The notes under the pieces are model-generated. The model was not told the origin of the DNA. It saw only the letters and a program-made list of their open reading frames with translations, and made no database searches. The translations under genes and the position numbers were made by a program. Positions 1 through 7,665 of a stretch of DNA of 64,000 bases are shown here, piece after piece (position 1 is the stretch's first letter; each line of letters opens with the position of its first letter). Source of the stretch: Neorhizobium populisoli (GTDB lineage: Bacteria; Pseudomonadota; Alphaproteobacteria; Rhizobiales; Rhizobiaceae); the NCBI RefSeq assembly GCF_019430945.1, contig NZ_JAHYCB010000017.1, positions 20,333 through 84,332 of the forward strand, given 5' to 3'.

Positions 1-423
1 CGTCCCTTGAGCGTCGCCCTCCTGGCCTTGATCGGCGCGGTGTCTCTCTGGACGCCGTTTATCAACGAGATTTACTTCGAACGCTGGTTTGGATGGCCGA
101 CCGCCTTCTTCTCTTCATTCGTGCCCCTGCTGCTTGCTCTCTGCGCTTTCGCGCTCTGGCACGGCCTCACCCACGGCAAGCACCTGCAGCCCTTCCTCTC
201 GGCGCTCGGCTTGTTCATCCTCAGCTTCGCTGGATTGGGCATAAGCTTCTATCCATACATGATCCCCGGTGTGCTCACGATCAGGGACGCCGCAGCTCCG
301 GACAGTTCGCTGAAGTTCCTGCTTGTCGGTGCGTCGATCCTCGTGCCGATGATCTTGGCCTACACCGCCTACGCCTACTGGGTCTTCCGCGGCAAGGTAG
401 ACCCAGAGGAAGGATATCATTGA
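1..423 (+). CDS. cydB: Cytochrome bd-type quinol oxidase subunit II, C-terminal part
   Basis: This is the 3' end of a gene that enters from outside the window; the frame is open from base 1. The roughly 140 residues hold four hydrophobic helices, and the ending (TAYAYWVFRGKVD) is typical of CydB/CioB, the second membrane subunit of cytochrome bd oxidase. That complex oxidises quinol and reduces oxygen at the inner membrane. The stop overlaps the start of the following DUF2474 gene by one base (TGATG), an arrangement usual in cyanide-insensitive bd operons. cydA would lie upstream, outside the window. Confidence 0.9.
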   Translation, partial: RPLSVALLALIGAVSLWTPFINEIYFERWFGWPTAFFSSFVPLLLALCAFALWHGLTHGKHLQPFLSALGLFILSFAGLGISFYPYMIPGVLTIRDAAAPDSSLKFLLVGASILVPMILAYTAYAYWVFRGKVDPEEGYH

Positions 424-527
424 TGCACGAGGCTCTTCGAAAGGCGGCATGGTTTATCGGGCTTTGGTTGGCTGGCGTGGGCACAGTTACCCTGGTCGGG
501 CTGATAATCCGCTCGTTCCTAAAGTAG
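423..527 (+). CDS. DUF2474 small membrane protein, CydX-like accessory of bd oxidase
   Basis: A 34-residue protein with one predicted transmembrane helix (residues about 9-30) and a charged N-terminus (MHEALRKAAWF). Tiny DUF2474 proteins regularly follow cydB in alphaproteobacterial cytochrome bd operons and are thought to stabilise the oxidase, as CydX does in enterobacteria. The start ATG shares its A with the cydB stop, implying translational coupling. Identification rests on position, size and hydrophobic pattern. Confidence 0.8.
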   Translation: MHEALRKAAWFIGLWLAGVGTVTLVGLIIRSFLK

Positions 528-692
528 GTCGAAGAGGAGAGAGCCTCATTTGACGATGTCTGGAATCGGATCTCGCCGGTTTGGCATGAAGTTGTTACGA
601 CCTTCTCAAGATAGGACGGCCTTGAATCCCTTGATTTAGCGTCCACGACAACGGCTCGTTTATGCGGATCGCCGGCGCTCTGCCGGCGAAAC

Positions 693-717
693 GGAACCAT
701 TTCAGCCCAGCGACCTT
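693..717 (+). promoter_or_regulatory. Possible EcfG/RpoE2-type promoter before the BA14K gene
   Basis: GGAAC at 693-697 is followed 18 bases later by TT, matching the loose rhizobial general-stress consensus GGAAC-N18/19-TT. The -10 region reads CCTT rather than the usual CGTT, so support is weak. Confidence 0.3.
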
Positions 718-748
718 TCTTAAGTAAGTCCTAACGATTGGTCATTCC

Positions 749-1060
749 ATGCGCAAAATCGCAAAGCTCGCCGCTCTGTCCACCTTCAGCGGCATCTTCT
801 TCGCTCTAGCACTGAACTCCGTCCAGGCGTTCCAGATGCCACAAGCAGCCGGCAAGGCCGGCGCCGGGTCCAGACAGGCAGTTTCGGCGTATGCCGAAGA
901 TGCCGGAAGCGTCGGTAGCCCCCGGACCTCTGCCCTCTCTCCCGCTGAAGTCAGGCACGTCTCCTGGTGCGCAGCCCGCTACGCGCTTGCCTACAGCGCT
1001 GTAGACAACACCTATGACAATGGCCGCGGCCGCCGCATCGAGTGCGTGTCTCCAAAGTGA
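749..1060 (+). CDS. BA14K-family secreted protein
   Basis: A 103-residue protein with an N-terminal signal peptide (MRKIAKLAALSTFSGIFFAL, cleavage probably after VQA near residue 27) and a C-terminal BA14K-type motif: WCAARYALAY, then a DNTY element and a terminal Cys-Val-Ser-Pro. BA14K proteins are periplasmic or surface proteins of Rhizobiales, first noted as Brucella immunogens with lectin-like activity. The gene stands alone between the cyd operon and a divergent regulator region. The C-terminal motif supports the family well; its cellular function is not established. Confidence 0.75.
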   Translation: MRKIAKLAALSTFSGIFFALALNSVQAFQMPQAAGKAGAGSRQAVSAYAEDAGSVGSPRTSALSPAEVRHVSWCAARYALAYSAVDNTYDNGRGRRIECVSPK

Positions 1061-1363
1061 CGATCGACTCACTAGCACGCGACCTGGCACCCCGTGGAAA
1101 GCATGCCGCTGGAGACGATTTCGGGATCGCCTTAAGATGGGAGACTTCGCCCGACCAGCGGCTTGCAACCGAGCTTCTTGATTACGCGACGGATGTCGCA
1201 CGGAGCGAGTTAGACCTGAATATTCCTGCGGATACGACGTGAAGCCGAAGCGATGGCTCGACTATTTGCAAGAAACGGATTCGTCCCCGACGGCCAAGCC
1301 GACGTCGATCTGCTTCCAGAGATCCTCCTCCTCCGCTTCCACCACGACCTGCACTGACCTGCC

Positions 1364-1933
1364 TTACCAAACCGGGAAGAGACCGGCTGATCCATACCGA
1401 TCCATCATACGGTCGAACATTCCGATGTCCGCGCTTCCGCGCGCGACGAGCTGCGCGCCCTCGATTGCCGAGAAGATTGCGAGCGCGTCGTCGCCCAGTT
1501 CGACCTCTCCGGCCTTCGGTCGATGCACGGAGATGAATTCGCGCAACCAGTCCACGTTCACCGACCGAAAACGTTCGACTTCCGTCAGCACCGGCCCTGG
1601 AAGAGCATCCCTCTCGGCGAGCATGATCCCGCAGAGGCACATCCGATTGTCGTTTTTCAGGGCGAGCCGGAAAGCTTCCACGTAAGTCCTCATCGTCTCG
1701 GCGCCGTCTTCCTTTATGAGCGACAATCCTTCTAGGAACGCCTTCGCCTCCTCGGCATACCGCTTCGCTAGAGCTTGGCCGAGGTCGCCTTTCGTAGGGA
1801 AATGGTAGTGGACGCTGGCGTTCTTGATGCCGATGTCCTTGGCCAGCTCTCGGAAGCTGAGCGCATTGTAGCCCTCCCGCTGCACCACGAGCTTGGCCGC
1901 GTCCATGATGGTGTCGCGAGTGTCGGTCGTCAT
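1364..1933 (-). CDS. TetR/AcrR-family transcriptional regulator
   Basis: This 189-residue protein has an N-terminal TetR helix-turn-helix (residues about 7-53; the LSFRELAKDIGIKNASVHYH stretch holds the recognition helix) and a variable ligand-binding C-terminal half. It is divergent from a glutathione S-transferase gene, and the intergenic space carries two copies of the palindrome ACCTAGCGCTAGGT. By the usual TetR logic it probably represses the transferase and itself until an electrophilic ligand binds. The ligand cannot be read from the sequence. Confidence 0.88.
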   Translation of the reverse strand: MTTDTRDTIMDAAKLVVQREGYNALSFRELAKDIGIKNASVHYHFPTKGDLGQALAKRYAEEAKAFLEGLSLIKEDGAETMRTYVEAFRLALKNDNRMCLCGIMLAERDALPGPVLTEVERFRSVNVDWLREFISVHRPKAGEVELGDDALAIFSAIEGAQLVARGSADIGMFDRMMDRYGSAGLFPVW

Positions 1934-1991
1934 CTGCTGCTCATCCTGTTTCGACCACCCTTAACATCAAACTCTACTCGCCGCAAGAATT

Positions 1992-2007
1992 TACCTAGCG
2001 CTAGGTA
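1992..2007. promoter_or_regulatory. TetR operator palindrome, copy 1
   Basis: TACCTAGCGCTAGGTA is a perfect 16-base palindrome upstream of both the TetR gene and the GST gene. Its centre is exactly 50 bases from that of the second copy. A TTGACA hexamer (2013-2018) lies between the copies and is a candidate -35 element for the GST promoter, so a bound repressor would flank the promoter. Confidence 0.8.
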
Positions 2008-2042
2008 GGGGATTGACAGACGACCAGCTCGATGCTTTTCTG

Positions 2043-2056
2043 ACCTAGCGCTAGGT
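2043..2056. promoter_or_regulatory. TetR operator palindrome, copy 2
   Basis: ACCTAGCGCTAGGT is a perfect 14-base palindrome identical in its core to the copy at 1993-2006. It lies 31 bases before the GST start codon, where a -10 element or early transcribed region would be expected. Confidence 0.8.
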
Positions 2057-2087
2057 AGATCGCGTAGCGCTTAACTGGAGATCATCC

Positions 2088-2774
2088 ATGAAAATCTACG
2101 ACCGCCCCGGCTTTCCAAATGCCGCCCGAATCCGCATCGTCCTTGCAGAGAAAGGATTGGACGCCGCCGTCGAATACGTTCCTGTCGACCTGATTGCGGC
2201 GGAGCACAAGCAGGAAGCCTTTCTGAAGCTTAATCCATCCGGGGTCATCCCTGTCCTGGAACTCGATGATGGGACGTTTATTTCCGAAGCGACCGCCATC
2301 TCGGAATACATCGACAACCTCGACGGAAATCCGACGCTTACAGGCGCCTCTCCGAAGGAGAAGGCCATAGTCCACATGATGCAGAGGCGAGCAGAAGCAT
2401 TTGTCCTCGATCCCGTGGGAATCTTCTTCCACCACGGGACTCCGGGTCTCGGTGCAGCCCTTCAGGCCTACAAGAGCCCCGAGTGGAACGGACGCGAGGA
2501 GTGGGCGCTAAGGAACCGCGCCACCGCCATGTCCGGGTTCGCGTACTTCGACGAGGTCCTTGCCCGCTCTTCTTTCCTCGCGGGAGACCGGTTCTCTATC
2601 GCGGACATCACCCTGTACGCGGGCCTTCTCTTCGGCGACGTCGCCGGGGTGCAGCCGGCGAATGGCCTCGAACATCTGGCACAGTGGCGTGGTCGGGTGG
2701 CCGAACTTCCGAGCGTGAAAGGAAGATCAGGGCAGAACCTTCTGCCTGAAGATCTCCGTCGGCTGGGGTTCTAG
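2088..2774 (+). CDS. Glutathione S-transferase family protein
   Basis: A 228-residue cytosolic GST. The thioredoxin-like N-domain (about 1-80) has the expected NPSGVIPVLELDDG loop with the cis-Pro, followed by the glutathione-binding S/T-E-A-T element (ISEATAISEYI). The all-helical C-domain (about 90-220) includes FSIADITLY, a standard GST N-capping motif. It conjugates or reduces electrophilic compounds with glutathione. The gene is divergent from a TetR gene and sits behind two TetR operators, so it is probably induced by the compound it detoxifies. Substrate unknown. Confidence 0.88.
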   Translation: MKIYDRPGFPNAARIRIVLAEKGLDAAVEYVPVDLIAAEHKQEAFLKLNPSGVIPVLELDDGTFISEATAISEYIDNLDGNPTLTGASPKEKAIVHMMQRRAEAFVLDPVGIFFHHGTPGLGAALQAYKSPEWNGREEWALRNRATAMSGFAYFDEVLARSSFLAGDRFSIADITLYAGLLFGDVAGVQPANGLEHLAQWRGRVAELPSVKGRSGQNLLPEDLRRLGF

Positions 2775-2958
2775 TAGAGTGGTCGCGCTGCTCTGACACA
2801 GTAAAAGGTATCGCTGTAAGAGTGGAAGGGGAAATGGCACCTGAAGGGTCGATAGCCACGCACTTGGGGGGTGATGGCCACCAGGTCGGCGGCGCCGGCC
2901 ATCCACTCAATCGCGATACACGGAACGGGACGGCCGCGCCGACCGTAGGCGCGTCCGT

Positions 2959-3144
2959 CTATGGAATCGAGTCAGCCGTTTGGCCGAATGACGCCTTCGC
3001 GCAGCCTTCCTTCTTGTCCCGGTAGGTCTTGTAAGCCTCATGCCCCTCTTCCAGGCCGATCCGATTGGCGATGAGGAAGAAAGGGCCGATCTTCCCTTCC
3101 ACGATCAGATTCATCAGCGACTCAAGATACCGTTGAACGTGGGT
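2959..3144 (-). pseudogene. C-terminal remnant of a zinc-dependent alcohol dehydrogenase
   Basis: Read on the minus strand, about 60 codons resemble the end of class III-type zinc alcohol dehydrogenases: HVQRYLESLMNLIVEGKIGP, then a GLEEGHEAYKTYRDKKEGC stretch and a short tail to TAG. The frame is closed upstream by a stop at 3145-3147, so the catalytic N-terminal three quarters are gone. No start codon or ribosome site fits. It is a decayed fragment, not a functional gene. Confidence 0.65.
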
Positions 3145-3207
3145 CTAACCAGCCTTCAGTGAGACCCTTGCCCACGAAGCCTCTAAGCGGGGGCTGGGTG
3201 CAGTCCA

Positions 3208-3443
3208 ACGAACACCCCGGCCTTTTATGTCTTCAATTTCAACCTCGACGACAAGGATCAGCCGGTGAAGGCCTTCGACCCGCGCACCTCGACGGACGAG
3301 CGGCGGCGATAAAGGGGGCGCGCGACCTGGCAAACAGGCACGCAAGCGTAGTTGTTTGGAAGCGCGAAGGAAGGCCGGTGGTGAGCGAGGACGGCAATCC
3401 CGGAACTGTGTTCCAGTCTTGCAAGATCGGAGACTTCGTCTGA
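3208..3443 (+). pseudogene. Frameshifted small hypothetical gene
   Basis: Two adjoining frames together read as one protein of about 75 residues. The first part (TPAFYVFNFNLDDKDQPVKA, frame starting 3208) ends at a TAA at 3310; the second (KGARDLANRHASVVVWKREG and on to KIGDFV, stop 3443) is in another frame. The break lies in the CGGCGGCG run at 3301-3308. The expected start codon reads ACG instead of ATG at 3208. The lesions suggest a dead gene; the family is not identified. Confidence 0.5.
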
Positions 3444-3676
3444 CGGCGCAGCCAGGAGGAAGCTCCGTCGGCGGCACTGCCTACAACTCTGCCAAACAGC
3501 ATGCCACGGCCGCACGGTGCTAGTCAGCCCTGACAAGAGTCAGAATTGACTGATCTTCACGTGTCCGGCGACGCCGGCTAGTTCCCGATCGAGCGCATTT
3601 TTTTCATAGTGTCCATCGTCGTCGCCTCATCGCGCACGGTTCAGACGGACTTAGTGCCCATATAGGACAAGACCAT

Positions 3677-4291
3677 TCATCGCTTCGCCTGTCTGCAGTC
3701 ATCAAAGATGTTCAGGGCTGCGTACTGAAGCAGCATAATGGTCTTCCCATCGCGGATCCGCCTGTCGGCAATCATCGCGAGCGCCTCCTCGATCGTCGGT
3801 TCCAGACGTTCGATATCCTCGCCCTCATCGGCGTTGCCTCCTCCGCTGGAAACCTGATCCGCAGCCGTGTAAGACCCGACGAAGAAGTGAATTCGCTCCG
3901 TTACGGAACCGGGGCTCATGAAGGCGTCGAACACCTCGCGGACGTCCGTCACGCGGTATCCGGTCTCCTCCTCGACCTCGGCCCTGATGCGCTCCTCGGG
4001 CGTTGCCTTGTCGAGAAGGCCGGCGGGCGTCTCGATCAGCAGGTCGTCATACCCGTTCACGAAGGCCGGGTAGCGGAACTGCCTCGTCAGCACCACTGTG
4101 CGCCGATCGAGGTCGTAGAGGAGTATCGTCGCGCCGTTTCCGCGGTCATAGGTTTCCCGGCTCTGCCTTTGCCAGGTGCCGTCTGCTCTTAAAAAGCGAA
4201 AGGTTGTCTTCTTCAGGACGTACCAGTCATCAGACAGTGTCGCTACGTCTTCGATCTGCACGCGATCCGCAAGCATCATTTTGAGCTCCAT
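3677..4291 (-). CDS. nudK: GDP-mannose pyrophosphatase NudK-like Nudix hydrolase
   Basis: A 204-residue Nudix hydrolase resembling E. coli NudK in layout: an N-terminal beta strand region, then the Nudix segment at about residues 90-112 (AGLLDKATPEERIRAEVEEE, then TGY), then the NudK-type MSPGSVTERIHFFVG. The first Glu of the canonical box is Thr here, while the metal-binding EVEEETG core is kept. NudK-type enzymes hydrolyse GDP-mannose or other NDP-sugars to sugar phosphate and NMP. The gene is divergent from a DeoR-type regulator with an inverted repeat between them, suggesting joint control by that regulator. Confidence 0.8.
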   Translation of the reverse strand: MELKMMLADRVQIEDVATLSDDWYVLKKTTFRFLRADGTWQRQSRETYDRGNGATILLYDLDRRTVVLTRQFRYPAFVNGYDDLLIETPAGLLDKATPEERIRAEVEEETGYRVTDVREVFDAFMSPGSVTERIHFFVGSYTAADQVSSGGGNADEGEDIERLEPTIEEALAMIADRRIRDGKTIMLLQYAALNIFDDCRQAKR

Positions 4292-4309
4292 ATTCTACCG
4301 TTGCCTGAC

Positions 4310-4336
4310 ATTGCACAATCTCTGCGTTCGTGCAAT
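4310..4336. promoter_or_regulatory. Inverted repeat, probable DeoR-family operator
   Basis: ATTGCAC (4310-4316) and GTGCAAT (4330-4336) form a perfect 7-base inverted repeat with a 13-base spacer in the gap between the divergent nudK-like and deoR-type genes. Its size and placement suit an operator for the adjacent regulator. Confidence 0.6.
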
Positions 4337-4359
4337 ATCATGCAGAGAAGGAGAAGCGA

Positions 4360-5124
4360 ATGCTAACTGTGGAAAGGAAGGCCCTCATCCTCCAGCGCCT
4401 CGAAAGCGTGGGTCGGGTTGTGGCCAAGGAGATGAGCCTTGAGCTGGAACTGTCTGAGGATACAATTCGGCGTGACCTGAGAGAACTTGCCGCCGAGGGG
4501 TTGCTTCAGCGGGTGCACGGCGGCGCCCTTCCCGCCTCGAAAGCGCTTGCTGACCTGCCGACGAGACGCAAGGTTCAGCCGGCGGACAAGGCGGCGATCG
4601 CGAAGGCGGCCGCTGGCATGATCAAGAACGGACAGACCGTGTTCCTGGACGGTGGCACCACGGCTATCGCGCTTGCCCGGTCGTTGGCAGCCACCGACCT
4701 TCAAGCGACTGTCGTAACCCACAGTCCAGATGTGGCAGTGGCACTTCACGCTCATGGGGGGGTCGAAGTCGAGCTTATCGGTGGGCGGCTCTACAAGCAC
4801 TCCAACGTCACCGTCGGCGCCGTTGCCATCGAAGAAATCACCTCCATTCGGCCGGACATCTACTTCATGGGCGTCACAGGCATCCATCCCGAATACGGCC
4901 TCACAACCGGCAACCGGGAGGAAGCAGCCGTCAAGCGCGCCATCAGCCGACAATCCGCCGAAACGGTCGTGCTTGCCTCACGAGAGAAGCTTGGGGCGGT
5001 CTCGGCACACAGCGTCGTGCCCCTCGACCAAATCGATAGCCTGCTCGTCGCGAGGAGCTGCCCACCAGACCTGATAGACCCGTTCACGAGCCTCGGGGTC
5101 TCGATTGTCCACGCCGGTGCTTGA
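4360..5124 (+). CDS. DeoR/GlpR-family transcriptional regulator
   Basis: A 254-residue regulator with an N-terminal DeoR winged helix-turn-helix (about 3-58; it contains SEDTIRRDLRELAAEGLLQR and VHGGA) and a C-terminal sugar-phosphate isomerase-like sensor domain (FLDGGTTAIALA, VVTHSPDVAVAL, LIGGRLY). The start at 4360 is preferred over upstream ATG codons because an AGAAGGAG ribosome site precedes it. Members repress sugar or nucleoside use genes and respond to phosphorylated sugars. Its divergent partner is a NudK-like NDP-sugar hydrolase, so the effector may be a hexose phosphate (inference). Confidence 0.88.
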   Translation: MLTVERKALILQRLESVGRVVAKEMSLELELSEDTIRRDLRELAAEGLLQRVHGGALPASKALADLPTRRKVQPADKAAIAKAAAGMIKNGQTVFLDGGTTAIALARSLAATDLQATVVTHSPDVAVALHAHGGVEVELIGGRLYKHSNVTVGAVAIEEITSIRPDIYFMGVTGIHPEYGLTTGNREEAAVKRAISRQSAETVVLASREKLGAVSAHSVVPLDQIDSLLVARSCPPDLIDPFTSLGVSIVHAGA

Positions 5125-5290
5125 GATGAAGCGGCGCTACATCGGACAGCCCGGCGCTACCAGCCTCCTTCTTTAGACCGACTGCGCCGAGCGAATTTCG
5201 TATACGTGTACGAAAACATACTGCTGCCGGTGAGGTTTTCGGGGTGGACGCTTACGAAGAATCTAAATTAAAGCACCTCATCCGTGCGGT

Positions 5291-6181
5291 TCACTTTCCG
5301 ACCTGCAGCCTTGAGCCGATAGCACTCGCCCCAACGACCATTGCGATCCCCAGCATTTGAACCTGAGCAAGCCCCTGCCCCAGGACCAGCAACCCGATTG
5401 CGGCGCCGACGGCGGGCTCCAGACTCATCAGAAGCCCGAAGGAGAACGTCTGCATGCGTTTGAGTGCAAGATACTCGAGCGAGTATGGCATCAAGGGAAC
5501 AAGAATCGCCAAGAGTGCCACCTGAAGGGCAAGCATCGGTGTTACGTGTTGAAGAGCTTCGATTACACCAAGCGGCGTTGCAACCAGGGTCGCGAAGAGG
5601 AGCGAGAGCGCCAAGCCTTCTAGTCCCGCGAAGCGGCGGCCGACGCGCTTCATGAGGATGATGTAGCCAGCCCAGCCTACTGCGGCGCCGAGTGCCAGAA
5701 AAGCACCAGCCGTATTGCCCGTCCAGGATCGTCCGTCCCACGAAAGGCACAACACCCCTGCAGCAGCAATAAGTGGGCAGAGGATTCGCCAGACACCGCG
5801 GCCGTAAAGAGCTGCGACGGTCAGAGGACCGAGGAAATCGATCGCTACAGCAAGGCTCAGAGAGATGTACTGAATCGAGGCGAAGAAGCACAGCGTCATT
5901 ATCGCCATCGCACATCCCAGCGCTCCAGCCGACTGCCAGTGCCGGACGTCGTAGTCCCTGATGCGTGGCCGCACGAAGGGCACCAGGAAGAGGGTGGCAA
6001 ACAAGAGCCGAAGCCAGGTTGCCCCAAATGATCCGAGCTTTTCCATGACTGGACCGGAAAGCGCGGCACCGACCTGAATGCTGATCATCGACAGGATACA
6101 AAGTGCCATGCCGACCAGGCTGGCTTTAAGCGGCGTAGTCGCATGGTTGGCCAACTTATCCACGTCGCGTGTCACTTCCAT
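5291..6181 (-). CDS. EamA/RhtA-type inner-membrane exporter
   Basis: A 296-residue protein with ten hydrophobic segments arranged as two repeated EamA halves, resembling threonine/homoserine exporter RhtA (for example FLGPLTVAALYGRG in the first half, and SLEPAVGAAIGLLVLGQ in the second). It is the last gene of a four-gene minus-strand operon (tautomerase, cupin, DUF4865, exporter) and overlaps the DUF4865 gene by 10 bases. It probably exports an amino-acid-like or small metabolite related to the operon's enzymes. Substrate not determinable. Confidence 0.8.
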   Translation of the reverse strand: MEVTRDVDKLANHATTPLKASLVGMALCILSMISIQVGAALSGPVMEKLGSFGATWLRLLFATLFLVPFVRPRIRDYDVRHWQSAGALGCAMAIMTLCFFASIQYISLSLAVAIDFLGPLTVAALYGRGVWRILCPLIAAAGVLCLSWDGRSWTGNTAGAFLALGAAVGWAGYIILMKRVGRRFAGLEGLALSLLFATLVATPLGVIEALQHVTPMLALQVALLAILVPLMPYSLEYLALKRMQTFSFGLLMSLEPAVGAAIGLLVLGQGLAQVQMLGIAMVVGASAIGSRLQVGK

Positions 6182-6747
6182 CTTTCACCCGCATATCCTG
6201 ATTCAACAGCAACGTAGCCAACGTCGTATCTCTGTCCCGGCAACTGGTCCGTGGGCGGCTCTCTCCAGAGCGAGAACTCCACAAGCGACCAACCACGCGG
6301 ATCGAAGCCTGTGACGCAGGCAAGAGCGCCCATCGTTGTCTGCTCCAGCGCGCGCCGGGTTGCCTCGCACCGCAGCGCCTGAAGATCGCAATACGGCGCA
6401 ATCGGCAGGATATGTTTCATGGCACATCCTGCCGCCGCGACGTCCATGGAGACGTCTTGGTGCCAAACAAGCCAGGAAGCAACGCTCGGCCAGCCGAACG
6501 CACTGCTGACGGCCCGGAAACCTGGGCCACTCAGGAAAGCCTCCATTCCCGCAGCCCGCTCCCATAGATAGAAGGGAGCGTAGAGGTTTTCGGGGCTTTG
6601 CATCTCGCCGGTTCGCGCCGACAGGTACGCCTTGAAGCGGAGGTCCGGAAAGCCATCGAGCCTGTGCCCATTATCACTGATGCGCCGATCGATGATCGAC
6701 ATGTCGTAGTCGGCGGGAAGCGGGAAGCTATACTGCATCGCAATCAT
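6172..6747 (-). CDS. DUF4865 family protein
   Basis: A 191-residue protein of the uncharacterised DUF4865 family, recognised from MQYSFPLPADYDMSIIDRRI at the start and the PENLYAPFYLWE segment. Its length and repeated aromatic residues recall small-molecule-binding dimeric barrel folds (inference). The start at 6747 has a GGAG ribosome site and overlaps the cupin stop as ATGA, so the two are translationally coupled. It sits between a cupin and an EamA exporter under a LysR regulator. Biochemical role unknown. Confidence 0.75.
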   Translation of the reverse strand: MIAMQYSFPLPADYDMSIIDRRISDNGHRLDGFPDLRFKAYLSARTGEMQSPENLYAPFYLWERAAGMEAFLSGPGFRAVSSAFGWPSVASWLVWHQDVSMDVAAAGCAMKHILPIAPYCDLQALRCEATRRALEQTTMGALACVTGFDPRGWSLVEFSLWREPPTDQLPGQRYDVGYVAVESGYAGERWK

Positions 6748-7148
6748 CTTCTCTGCTCCACCTGTTCCAACCAGTCGACGTTGCGGCCGTCCTGCCAGAG
6801 TTGCACCGACAAGTAGGCGAAGGTCCCGTGCGGCGAGGCGCCGTGCCAGTGCTTCTCACCCGGAGCAAACCATACCGCATCGCCTGCACGGAGTTCGTTC
6901 ACCTCACCGCCGCAAACCTGCGCTAGTCCCACGCCGGACAGGGCATAGAGAAGCTGCCCGCGCGGATGGGAGTGCCACTTCGTGATCGTCCCAGGAGCGA
7001 GGTCGGCCCGAATCGCGGCCAGGTCGCCGTCGCCACCTCCGTCAAGGAGGTTTTCGAACCAGAAGGGCGTGCTGCTGATCCCGGCGGGCGACAGAGCCGC
7101 ACCACCAGCCCGACGGATCGTCATGGAAGCTGGGTTACTCCTGTTCAT
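6744..7148 (-). CDS. Cupin-domain protein
   Basis: A 134-residue single-domain cupin. Motif 1 (TKWHSHPRGQLLYALSGVG) supplies two His ligands and motif 2 (AGDAVWFAPGEKHWHGA) the third, consistent with a small metal-dependent cupin. The start at 7148 follows a GGGGGAGG ribosome site and overlaps the tautomerase 3' end by 14 bases; longer upstream starts would run further into that gene. Similar proteins are annotated as quercetin-dioxygenase-like or carboxymuconolactone-type accessory cupins. Its substrate is unknown, but operon partners suggest small oxo-acid metabolism. Confidence 0.8.
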   Translation of the reverse strand: MNRSNPASMTIRRAGGAALSPAGISSTPFWFENLLDGGGDGDLAAIRADLAPGTITKWHSHPRGQLLYALSGVGLAQVCGGEVNELRAGDAVWFAPGEKHWHGASPHGTFAYLSVQLWQDGRNVDWLEQVEQRR

Positions 7149-7563
7149 AGCCCGCCTCCCCCACCTGCACGCGCCAATCTGCCGACACCATCTGGGCAAC
7201 CCCGTCGCCGAACGACCATTCGTCCGGCTGCGTCGTGATGATGACGATCATCAGGTTCTTCGGGTCCAGCCCCGGACTGCGTTGAAGCTCCTCGGCCGCT
7301 CGCTTGAAAAAGGCTCCCCGCATTTGCGTTGTCCGTGCGCGGCCTGCGGTGACGGCGACGAGAATAAAGTCTTCCGTCCTCGGACCCGCGAGATACGTCG
7401 GGTCGAAGATCAGCTCGTACAGTTCGTGCTGGTGGACGATTTGGAAACGGTCACTCTCAGGCACGTCGTATTCGGCGACGAGCGCGCGGTGGAGGCCGTC
7501 GCCGATCGAGCGGATATAGCTTTCGGGCTTGCCTCGGATCATGGAAATTCGAACGAAAGGCAT
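7135..7563 (-). CDS. Tautomerase-family protein
   Basis: A 142-residue protein beginning Met-Pro-Phe-Val, so that Pro1 becomes the catalytic N-terminal proline after Met removal, as in 4-oxalocrotonate tautomerase and malonate semialdehyde decarboxylase relatives. The length fits the fused two-unit or MSAD-like forms rather than the 62-residue 4-OT. It is the first gene of a coupled operon with a cupin, DUF4865 and exporter gene, divergent from a LysR gene about 100 bases away. It probably tautomerises an enol/keto acid. Confidence 0.8.
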   Translation of the reverse strand: MPFVRISMIRGKPESYIRSIGDGLHRALVAEYDVPESDRFQIVHQHELYELIFDPTYLAGPRTEDFILVAVTAGRARTTQMRGAFFKRAAEELQRSPGLDPKNLMIVIITTQPDEWSFGDGVAQMVSADWRVQVGEAGYEQE

Positions 7564-7665
7564 CAGGGGCTCCTGTCGTGTGGCTGTTTACACCGGCAAG
7601 ATCGCATGGCATATCCGTACGGAAAATCAGATTGTTTAGAACTTATGGTTCGGAGAAACAGGACG

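Noticed and set aside
1042..1242. 66-residue plus-strand frame overlapping the BA14K end
   Set aside because: No ribosome site or recognisable motif; starts inside the preceding gene.
6982..7665. Long 5' extension of the LysR frame
   Set aside because: It is antisense to the tautomerase and cupin genes, adds 228 non-LysR residues, and a good start exists at 7666.
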